This document shows positions 55,430 through 64,000 of a stretch of 64,000 nucleotides of DNA, one piece after another; position 1 is the stretch's first letter, and each line of letters starts with the position of its first letter. The stretch lies in the NCBI GenBank assembly GCA_034231615.1, contig CM067316.1:23459791-23523790 (forward strand), written 5' to 3'. This DNA is from Meghimatium bilineatum (taxonomy: Eukaryota > Mollusca > Gastropoda > Stylommatophora > Philomycidae). Both the position numbers and the translations under genes were made by a program. The notes under the pieces are model-generated. The model ran no database searches, was not told the origin of the DNA, and saw only the letters and a program-made list of their open reading frames with translations.

Positions 55430-56039
55430 CTGTATATAGAAAATATAATGTTTAGATTAGAAGAATCATTTGACGAGAATGTACATTTATATGGGCATGA
55501 TGAGTGTAATAATGAAGGGATCTGAAAGCGGGATAATACATTTGTGAAGGAAGAATTATTATTTATATGAAATTTTTTTTTTTTCTAGATGTCTATTGTG
55601 ACAAAAGCTACAGAATGTTAATTTCTAGAACTGCTACATTTATTTTCTGCACCTTTTTGTTGGATCAAGAAATCTTCATTTAATATGATTAAAATATTGA
55701 TGATAAGTGCTTAGAATATGAGATAATTTTCAAATGCTGGACTCGCCTCATGGAGGTCTGATCTTATACATTTTAAAACAACAGCTTGGGACCTGTAGGT
55801 TAGCATCTATATGATTTTGTGAAAAGAAGCTGGTGAAAGTTTTACTAAGACATGTATGAAAGTTGTTCTTGTGTTGGCAGTCATAACTGAAGTGTAAAAC
55901 ATGCATGAAATATAAAACCCTTTATTTATAACTTTAGGATTGCACTTAGAAAATTCTTTAATATATATATTTTCTGTTCCGAATCCAAACTTAAGACTCT
56001 ATGGTACATAGTCAGGTCCAAGGACAGTTGGATTAACTA

Positions 56040-56185
56040 CAGTGGAGTCTCATTGTAACAAATTGGTCCGCACAATAACAGTTTTATGTAATACCAAAAT
56101 TCACTATATACAGTTATAACAATAAATTTTAAAAAATAATTAGGAATTTTGTTATAAATGAACATGCAATAACGAGGCTCCACTG
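56040..56185. mobile_element. pogo-like MITE, copy 2
   Basis: A 146-bp element flanked by TA, with ends CAGTGGAGTCTC and, inverted, CAGTGGAGCCTC. This end type is known from pogo/Tigger-like elements. Likely within the 3' UTR. Confidence 0.8.
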
Positions 56186-56499
56186 TATATGTTAAAATTA
56201 TAGAAAAGATCTCAACCAGCTTTGTACATACAGTTAACATTTTTATAGATATGGCTGTCATGCCCAGTTTATTGGCTAAAAACATTCCTTAAGTCAAGTG
56301 TGGTTTATGTGACTTGCAAATGTGACACAGTGGCAATGCACTAGGCGGAATCCCGTTATAACATATATATTAAGTTTAATTAGAATGTATATTAATCATT
56401 TCCAAGTGTCCTGGATACCTTAGTCTACAGAAGTTAGAATTATATAAGTAAATTTGAAGCAACTTTGTTCTGTCTCTATGTTAATTATATTTACAAGAA

Positions 56500-56785
56500 A
56501 GTCTTTAGGTCCTTGTAGTACGAATATGAATGTTCTATGTTTGTGTTCCTGAGGATACTTCAATACTTGTATGGTCCAATACTTGTTCATTGTTGTTGTT
56601 AATAATCTTTGTCTCGATTGGTCCATTCTCGTGACTTGAGTACACAGGTTGAATGTCTTGATGAGATCACATCTTTTTTTTAGGGATGTGGTTGGTCAAA
56701 CATGAAAAAATTGTTTACTTAAGTTGCAAGGCCGATTCGGTGCCACTGAATGGACCTGGTTCAATTCCCGTCAGCTGTAAAAAGT
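56500..56785 (+). mobile_element. Fold-back SINE-like element, copy 3 (5' truncated)
   Basis: Starts inside the loop (CTTTAGGTCCTTG...), matches copy 1 through the loop and the right arm, and keeps the B box GGTTCAATTCC (56758-56768) and CCCGTCAGCTGTAA end. The left arm is absent. Confidence 0.75.
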
Positions 56786-56936
56786 TAGAATTGTCAACTT
56801 AACATTCATAATCATCATCAGCCGTCATGCACATGTTCTCCAACTGACAATTTCTGAGTACATATGAGTGTGCAGTGAGAGCAGTATCGATTTTCACTAG
56901 CTTTCCGGTGTTTTAAAAAAAAACTATAATATTGTA

Positions 56937-57145
56937 CAGTGGAATCCCTGTATAGCGCATCCTTTTATAACACATTTCCCTATATAATAACAACACTATA
57001 TAAAACACACACCTTTCTTCTTCCCAACCCCCCCCCCCCCCCAAATTATATTTATTTTTATTGTTTGTATTGTATATAGCGAATCTCTGTTATTACATAC
57101 ATATTTCATCAGTCCGGACCAAGTTGTTAAAATGGGATTTGACTG
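56937..57145. mobile_element. pogo-like MITE, copy 3
   Basis: 209 bp flanked by TA, ends CAGTGGAATCCC and, inverted, CAGTCAAATCCC. Contains a 15-nt C run. Confidence 0.75.
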
Positions 57146-57284
57146 TATTAGCTATTGTATTTGACAAATTCAACATAGAAATATTCACATATTGTAATTC
57201 AGCTGAAACTAATCTTTTATACTTAATGTTCTCCGTCTTTCCTTCTTAATAAAGATATTTTAGAATTGTAGAGATTGCAAGTGT

Positions 57285-58160
57285 GGGAATAAATTTATGA
57301 ATGTATTTGACAATGTACAAGAAGACCTGCACAGTTTCAACCTCTAATATCAGAGGCCATGACATTCCATAAATTAGGTATGCCAATGACACTGCCCTCA
57401 TATCTAGAAGCCCAAGTTTAGAACACACGTCAGTAAAACAGCATAGTGAGACTCAAAATATTTTCCTCACCTCAAAGACCAAACTAATTCTGATCAACTG
57501 AAATAGACTTACACCTACAGTAACTATCGACGTCTACAATACCTATCAGCAATGAACAAGTAGAAAATATCAACTTGTAATATCAAGGAACAACTATTAA
57601 CACCGCATGACACAGTTAAGCATAAATCATGTAGAGATTAACTGACCCTACAAAAAACATCGCAGATGAAAAACCTATTGCAAAGGACAAACAAAAACCA
57701 AGATACAACAATTAAGAGGCTATATCTTTTCAGTGTCGAGATATGGCTGTGAGACCTAGGCTGCAGCTGCAACAGAAAATATCAGCATTTGAAATAAAAT
57801 GCTATAGAAAAGAATATCATGTACAGAGAGACAATCCAACATGAAAGACCCGAACATAGAAGATTGGCTCCTTAAAACCATTAAAAAAAATCTTACATAT
57901 TTCGCACATGTGAAAAGATGCAATGGGTTAGAAAGATTAATCATGGAGGGAAAGGTTTCAGAAAGGAGAACAAGTATTCACCCAAGACATTGAAGACTTT
58001 GAGGACATTGAATATAATACTGAATGTAACAAAACATTTTGCACAGAACCAAGAGGCTTATGAAGTGGCGGTGAGAACAGTGTTCAGGAAATTTCACATA
58101 GAAGAAAATGTTAACAATATCCAGATAGTAATGATATACTGTTTTGTTTGATTATTATGA
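57285..58160 (+). mobile_element. RTE-like LINE, RT to 3' part
   Basis: Contains IRYANDTALISRSPS (a mutated YADD box) near 57376, a SRYGCET-like stretch near 57735, and FAHVKRCNGLERLI near 57900. Many stops; dead copy. Confidence 0.65.
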
Positions 58161-58191
58161 CCCCAAAAAATTATAAGCAATAGAGCTATTG

Positions 58192-58420
58192 TAGTGGAGC
58201 ACATGGCCGTGTGGTTAGAACACCGTTCTCAGACCCTTGAGGTCCCGGGTTCAATCCACGGTTGGGAAAGGATTTTTTTCTTTCGAGGTAAAATAAAAAT
58301 TCTACATGTACACGTTGTGACATCTGCTATGGCAAAGCGGCCTTTATTTTCACAGCCCACAGAAAACTTCCCTGCACTCCTTCAAGGGAAAACTTGCAGT
58401 AATGAAAGAAAGAAAGAAAA
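58192..58420 (+). mobile_element. tRNA-derived SINE, complete head
   Basis: A box TGGCCGTGTGG (58204-58214) and B box GGTTCAATCC (58248-58257) in a tRNA-like head, then a body with CAGCCCACAGAAAACTTCCC and a GAAAGAAAGAAAG tail. A 5'-truncated inverted copy lies at 61640-61780. Confidence 0.8.
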
Positions 58421-58439
58421 TTGTATCCTTTTCTTCACT

Positions 58440-59368
58440 TGAAGATGGATCTCTACAGTTTTATTTCATACCCAAAAAAACCCTCAGCATTGTGCAATGC
58501 TTTGAGAAAAAGCCTCCTATTCATAGGTGGTAAAAACATTATTGTATAGATAAATTGCTGTGGAGATTCCACAATAGGAAAGTCATCTACTAGATTTTCA
58601 CTATTGCATGGTTGTTGATCTGGTGAGACCTTGCAAGTACTGTTGGTACAGTACAAGTAGACACCATCACGTTTAATTATTTCCATAGTTCTCTGTTTGT
58701 GAATTTCATGTTCATCATTTAATAATTGAAATATTTATAAATTTAGGGTTGGGGTTAATTTTGTAAAACACAACTATCCTAACCCAAACCCTAAAATAAA
58801 TTAATATTTAAATTATTAAATGATGAACATGAAATTCACAAACATAAACTCGACTGTGGTGGCATCTATTTGTATAGTACTGTACTGTTTTATCACTTCG
58901 TAAAGTGTATAGTTTTTAATGAGCTTTGATAATTCATGTGTTTATTTATGCTTGGTATCTGTGTGTAATATTTCCATGACATCTATGTCTGACAGTTAGC
59001 TCATTCTAAAGAACTTATGCAAATAATTTAATACATCATTACAAACTATTCAATTGTAATTTGAAGCTAAATATTATTAAATATGAACCCTAAAGTTCTT
59101 GAAGCTCCTGATGACAAGCATGAAACAACCATGTCTCCACACAACTTTCTGTTCCTTGTTTGTTTTTCATCACATCTTGGTTGCTTACTTCCAAACTATA
59201 ATGCAAAGGTGGTCAATTTTTTCACTGTAACACTTTCCTGACCAATTTCGACGATAGTAGAATTTCTGTTACAGAACCTTGCTGACCAATTTCGACGAGA
59301 ATAATGGGAATACCCATTGCAATAATGTGACTAAAAATAGCATTTCTGGGAAACTATGTTGTGTAAAA
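58440..59368. other. Intergenic region and possible upstream promoter
   Basis: An inverted repeat of about 60 bp, GAATTTCATGTTCATCATTT at 58702 and its mirror at 58817, surrounds a short spacer. Two direct copies of CTGACCAATTTCGACGA at 59240 and 59283, each with a CCAAT motif, precede the ATG at 59369. Confidence 0.45.
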
Positions 59369-59442
59369 ATGGCGACACTTGTGGAATACCGATATAGACA
59401 TCGTAGATTAGTTTTTATCATGAAATATCTGAGCTTTCGAAG
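59369..59442 (+). CDS. Possible first coding exon of an unidentified gene
   Basis: AAAATGGCGAC is a good start context and also YY1-like, as at TM9SF4. The frame reads MATLVEYRYRHRRLVFIMKY then LSFR (24 residues plus two bases) and ends at AAG|GTAATA, a usable donor. Two CCAAT-bearing direct repeats lie 85-130 bp upstream. I do not recognise the protein; basic residues precede a short hydrophobic run (LVFIM). Later exons were not found with confidence and may lie beyond the window. Confidence 0.4.
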
Positions 59443-59764
59443 GTAATATTGTATGATATATAGAAATTAAAGTAAATCTAGGCTAGTCTAGCCTATCATT
59501 ATGATAAGTAGCATTTTGCACTTGAAATAACTCTGGAGTTTTCAAATTCATTCAGAAAGTGCAAACAGTTGTTACAACACATAGAAAGTTTCAAGGATTT
59601 CTCGCGCTATTTAGATTTTATACAGATTTTTAAAGACGACGATGTCAATGTATAAAATTGTGTGTGCACCCTGGGTAATGGCTGATAAGTACGCTGTGGA
59701 TTGCTGGTGAGCGAAGTTTTGAAATAATCTCAGTCCACTCCATTGGTATCAGCACTCTTAAGTA

Positions 59765-60090
59765 CACCATCTTTTGCAATCTATTAGCAATCATCCAGTG
59801 CTATATTGGTTATGTGGTTTGTTTTAGATCGTTGTGGGTTCTCCAAAACCTTTTTTGAAGAGATGTTCCTGTTGGGCCTGACTGTCATTCTGTGAACAAC
59901 AACGCTGGGACAGTTCTGTAATATTTGCTCTGATGCTTGTGTTGTAGCCGAGCAGCTGATGCCAATTTGGTATACATGCCTTTAGATGACAGTGTCCCAT
60001 TCTTTGTCTAAATATTATTACTTGTTCATTTCTGTCCAATTTGTTAATGCTCAGGTCTTGTTTCCCTTTAGCTCTCTTCACCGAAGTCGC
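59765..60090 (-). mobile_element. I-clade LINE 3' fragment
   Basis: The - strand reads INKLDRNEQVIIFRQRMGHC, then HLKACIPNWHQLL and a decayed zinc-knuckle region. Broken frames. Confidence 0.65.
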
Positions 60091-60487
60091 ATAGATTGTT
60101 TTAACAGAGTTTACTTTCCTGAATCTTTGAGATATGTAGGACTAAGGGAGTTTACCTCCAATTTTGGTAAATTCATCTTCTTTTTTTTTCCCTCTCCATT
60201 GTCAGGGATGCCACAGTGGGCTAGTACCTATTGTAGCACTAATGTAATTTTTCTTGATAATTATGTTTTGTCTGATGTCATGAATTAGATTCTCTTGTTT
60301 GGTATGTTGGATGGCTTGGTGAAACTGATTTTGAATCACTGAAGATTACTATTTTTTGGGGTATGGACTCAACTGTTAAACATTTAAATGTTGAATATCT
60401 AGTATGTGTCAACTATTTCATCCTTGTGGTATATATTTTCTAGTGACATAAAAAGTCAGTACCATAGAAGCTCTCATATTTTTGTAG

Positions 60488-60616
60488 CTCAAGAATCGGC
60501 AGAGGATCAAATAATTATTTTGGGAAAGAATTTAGCACATTTGGGATCGGTTACTGAAAACAAAGTAGCAACTAAAGGGTTAACTGTTAGTGTTTCTTCC
60601 TGTCTCTCTATTCAAG
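60488..60616 (+). other. Exon-like open segment
   Basis: Preceded by ATATTTTTGTAG and followed by GTATTT. 43 codons are open (QESAEDQIIILGKNLAHLGS...). Its frame needs an incoming phase of 1, which does not match the donor at 59442 directly. No family recognised. Confidence 0.2.
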
Positions 60617-61285
60617 GTATTTTTAACACACTTCTGTAACACTTCATTTCAAATTATATGATTTTCTTTGCGTACATTTCTTAGCATTTCAATCAGAAAA
60701 TGGACACAACTCAGAAATGTTGCACGTTCTACTGTGTAAATATACTCCACCTCTGACACTGTCAACCTGCTGAAAGGAACTACTGGGGATTATCGGACTG
60801 CAAAGACATCAAGTCACAACAGTTGCATAAATTGTGGTGCCAGTAAGGTGATCATGATTTGTTTCACAGAAGTAATGGAAAACAAGTTGTAATGCTGATT
60901 TATTTTTCCTACCACATATTCAATATTGCACAGGATGTAATTTAAAAAAAATAATATTGTCTTTAGCTAATTGTCCAGTTATTATTTTTCCTGTTACATT
61001 TCCTATTTTAAATAGTTCACATTTACATGTTAAATTAGTGGGTTCGTTTGAAAATTGTACCAGTTACTTTGTTCCTGCGTTCTGGAAAGTTGTTTCTTAT
61101 TGATAACCATTTACCACCATCATCCTGATATTGAGTTCTTTTTTTTCCTTCTATCATTACCATACGAAACATGTTTATTCTTGTATTTGACTCCACTATT
61201 ATTAAATTGTATCATCATATCAAAACTTGATTATTTATGCTGTGTTTGCTGATGTATTCTAATATATCCTCTGTAGATCTCAATT

Positions 61286-61545
61286 CGCCCATGTGTTGTT
61301 GGAGCTAAAAAGGGGAATAAACAATAGCAACACTGTTTACCTTCCATGCATGTCATTAGAGATGGCTGTGGAGGAGTTGGCTGTCCCATCCCATATAGGG
61401 TCAAAATGACCCATAAGGTATGCTAAAGTCAAATGTGTCAGGCCTAAAGGTGCAGATATGCAGCTAAGCTGTGAACCATGACACAACATATTCTGTTCTC
61501 TGGACTACATCCTGCTAATCTGTTGGAGTCTAAGAACGAGCGCAG
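61286..61545 (+). mobile_element. SINE-1, full-length copy
   Basis: From CGCCCATGTGTTGTTGGAGC to AAGAACGAGCGCAGATC. + orientation; the tail is degraded. Confidence 0.7.
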
Positions 61546-61639
61546 ATCTAAGTATAGCTTCATTATACACAGAAAACAGATCATGTACAATCCTTATGTA
61601 CCTGTAATCTGCTTTGAAGGAATGTGAAAACTTTAAAAA

Positions 61640-61780
61640 AAAACTTTCATTACTGCATGTTTTCCTGTGAAGGAGTGCAGGAAGGCTTTCTATGGGCTGT
61701 TGAATAAAGGCTGCTTTGTTATAGTAAAGTATATGTACAGGAAGGATTTTGATTGTACCTCCGAAAAAAAAAATCCTGTG
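61640..61780 (-). mobile_element. tRNA-derived SINE, 5'-truncated
   Basis: Reverse complement of the body of the SINE at 58192-58420 (TTTCATTACTGCATGTTTTC; GAAGGCTTTCTATGGGCTGT). The tRNA-like head is missing. Confidence 0.75.
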
Positions 61781-61799
61781 AATTAACATAAATGTGAAT

Positions 61800-62850
61800 G
61801 AACATAAATTCTGGGGATAAAATAAGGCTAATGAAAAGTTATTTCGCATTCTCAGGAATTAGGAATTCTTTAGTTTCTGTTTACAGAAAGTTTCACGTGC
61901 CTGTCTGGCATCATTTTGTTTTGTCATCATACGATAAAACAAAACAACTTCATATATACCAAATATACTCATTGACGTATATCCTGTACAAGACAATAAA
62001 AAAAAATTAATAGTATATCCTATTCAGGATGTAGTCACCAACCCAGCATTTTTTTTTGTAGTAATGTTATTGGCACTAATTTGACAGAGTTGGGTTTGTG
62101 AGGTCCACTATCCACTCTAGATGCTTAAATTACACATTTCCCCTTGTTATGAAACAAGATATTTCTTTTACTGTGATCTTTTCCTGTATATTGTTTTTCT
62201 TAACATGATTTTTTTTATTGTATTCTGTATTTGATGAAGAGATTTTTGTTTGAACATTGATTTGATCAGTTGTTGTACTAGCTAAAACAAAAGTTGGTAG
62301 CATATCATATTCAGTATACGGAGATCAAACTCACCAATTTTTGACTGTGTGACAACCAGAAATTTTTGGCTGTAATTATTTTCTCTGCAATATTTACATC
62401 CAGCAGGTTGTCATTGTTTTCTGAAGGTGCAAGTGCACAACTACTCGTGCCAGAAACTGAATTGGTACCGTGGTCATCTGAGGTGGTCTGTACTCTCAGC
62501 CACAAGGCCAGACCTTGTTCACCATAGATCATAAAACCCAGATTTAATCTGAATATCAAGCCATTTTGTATGTGTCCCAGCAACAATTTGAGAGTACTTC
62601 TGTTTCATTTCTGCTGTAGTGTATTTGAATGTTAGCACTGCATATTATAGAATCTGTATACACACAGTAAGTACGCTAATGAATATGTTAACACAGAACA
62701 ATGCTGCACTGCACATTAAAGAAAAATTGTAAACACGGCACAGTAAAATAATAACCCAATAGCCACTACATCATTCTTAGTAACATTTCCTCTCCCCCCC
62801 CCTATCTTGTCCTAATAAGAGAATAAACAACCAAAATGTCAGAGGATATC
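61800..62850. other. Intergenic or intronic stretch, no clear feature
   Basis: Short frames only. AT-rich, with T and C runs. No transposon recognised. Confidence 0.35.
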
Positions 62851-62854
62851 CGAC

Positions 62855-63125
62855 AAGGTGGAGAGTAGTGTTTCTTTCATGCCACAGGCGGTACAGAAGG
62901 CAGAGGTTTTGATTCTCCATGTGTTAAGGTCCGCTGGCTGCAGTTTTAGTTCTTTTATGGTCTTGCAGCCTATTATTTCCCCCTTCATTAGTATGGTTTT
63001 TGTAGGGTTGCTTTAGGCCTCCCTTGTTTTCTTTTTCATAGGTGTCTACGTTAAGGCTTGTTCGTTTATTCTGTTTTCATTTAGTCTTAAAACATGACCC
63101 AGGTATTTCCATCTGCTAATAGTGG
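62855..63125 (-). mobile_element. RTE-like LINE 3' end
   Basis: The - strand reads RWKYLGHVLRLNENRINEQA, later a TSAFCTACGMK-like terminus (compare ALCA at 12400 and 28500). Frame breaks. Confidence 0.65.
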
Positions 63126-63239
63126 TGGAGAGTGCCGCTAATAAAAATAAGAGCATTCACATTATTGTCATTTTATTGACATCTAAAAATATATGTTGCA
63201 TGGTTGATGTTTACTGGCACTTTGCGATTACAGTGATAA

Positions 63240-63450
63240 TTTTAGAGTGAAATCATACAGCCTTCACTGTATCTGTGTAGCATAGCTTGCTGTGATATGC
63301 TGTCTGATGTGTGCAAACCATTTGATCTGTTGGCTCGTGATAAGATTAGGGTGGTGCCGGTTTTTTTGTCGGATGTCCTCGTTCCTCACCCTGTCTCTTA
63401 GCGATATTCCTAGGATTCTGCATAAGCATGCAAACACTAAAATGGTTGAA
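63240..63450 (-). mobile_element. LINE 3' fragment
   Basis: The - strand reads LGISLRDRVRNEDIRQKNRH, then TSQQIKWFAHIR, matching the element at 52560-52925. Confidence 0.65.
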
Positions 63451-63649
63451 TGTGTAGACTACTTTCCAGTTCTTAATTTTTTCATCAGTTTGTTTTCATC
63501 TGCAGTTTATACTCAAAGGCACACATACCAAATCATCAGCAAAATGTACTCAAGCCAATAGAGACAGTAAATCTATAACAAAGCGGTTGGACATATCTGG
63601 TTATGATAAAAGTACAATATAAAGTTCTTGTCATTGGGAGATTCCTGTG

Positions 63650-64000
63650 AATCAAGTGCCATGCTGTGTGGTGTAGGCGATCATGTTTCTCCACAACTCT
63701 CTGTCTCTAAGTTGTTAATAAGTTCAGTTAGTGATACTCTCTCATGCCACAGTGACAACCCATCCAAAAAATCTCTCTCTTAGTATTCCTCTGTCTCTTA
63801 CCCCCTTGATCTTTCCGGTGGTTGTTTTGCTCTTCACATCAAATTCAGTAAAAAAAAATCTCAACTTTATACTTTTAATCATTATCATATGACATATTCT
63901 TTCCGAACGTGGTATTCCTTATGGATTCTCTAAATGTTCCATGATTCTGGGCGAGTTGACATGCCCAACAAGAGCAGTAAGAATGCGGTTAGAGGCATGT
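63650..64000 (-). mobile_element. RTE-like LINE 3' end running off the window
   Basis: The - strand reads TETESCGETWS-like and, in another frame, DRELWRNMIAYTTQHGT, matching 3' ends at 48355 and 50112. It continues beyond the window edge. Confidence 0.6.

Larger units (their letters stand above)
55430..57253 (+). other. TM9SF4: TM9SF4 3' UTR region
   Basis: Non-coding. Candidate poly(A) signals AATAAA lie at 56121-56126 (inside a MITE) and 57248-57253. ATTTATA-type variants lie nearer the stop, around 55921. The true end cannot be chosen from sequence alone. Confidence 0.4.

Noticed and set aside
58204..58257. tRNA gene
   Set aside because: A and B boxes are present, but the body continues into a SINE with a GAAA-repeat tail and a truncated second copy exists; not a functional tRNA. 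The same reasoning applies to 19709-19770.
59626..59683. Second exon of the gene starting at 59369
   Set aside because: TATACAG acceptor and phase would fit, but the intron would be only 183 bp, the donor (GTAATG) is weak and the protein is unrecognised; not enough to call.

Overview
This is eukaryotic, AT-rich, repeat-dense DNA from an animal. It holds one large intron-rich gene on the + strand, the 5' edge of a possible second gene, and several dozen transposon-derived pieces. The kinds of elements (RTE-like and I/Jockey-like LINE fragments whose C-termini read YGCESW...GHV, tRNA-derived SINEs, mariner, piggyBac-like and pogo-like elements) suggest a lophotrochozoan, probably a mollusc. That placement is inference; the sequence has no species marker.

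The gene is an ortholog of TM9SF4 (transmembrane 9 superfamily, nonaspanin). I assembled it from 21 coding exons between 2079 and 55429. Every junction has GT/AG sites and all phases agree. The mRNA would encode 630 residues: a signal peptide, a lumenal N-terminal domain, nine membrane segments and a C-terminal K-I-D ending that fits the KxD/E Golgi-retention motif. About 1.9 kb of coding sequence is spread over 53 kb because the introns are filled with mobile DNA.

Layout. 1-2078: upstream flank with a LINE scrap, a fold-back SINE and a compact promoter. 2079-7566: intron 1, with RTE and I-clade LINE scraps and a decayed mariner. 7566-16154: exons 2-5; introns hold copies of a long dispersed repeat and a 1.4-kb LINE reverse transcriptase (- strand). 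16155-28235: exons 6-10; introns hold a piggyBac-like MITE, opposed LINE fragments, a tRNA-derived SINE with target-site duplications (TSDs) and a complete mariner with an intact transposase. 28236-41768: exons 11-15; introns hold nested LINE, MITE and SINE insertions and a 205-bp near-perfect palindrome. 41769-55429: exons 16-21, with a 2.2-kb LINE copy and several shorter ones. 55430-59368: 3' UTR and intergenic DNA with pogo-like MITEs. 59369 onward: a short ATG exon with a donor site that may start the next gene, then LINE and SINE fragments to the window end.

The most unusual thing here is a SINE-like family with a head-to-head (fold-back) body. Each arm carries tRNA-like A and B boxes, there is a single 3' tail, and two copies sit between identical 13-bp direct repeats. 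One copy is truncated at the 5' side, as expected of retroposition. Also notable are a SINE and an I-clade LINE sharing one 3' tail, a triplicated splice acceptor before exon 3, and a decayed duplicate of the start of the last exon.
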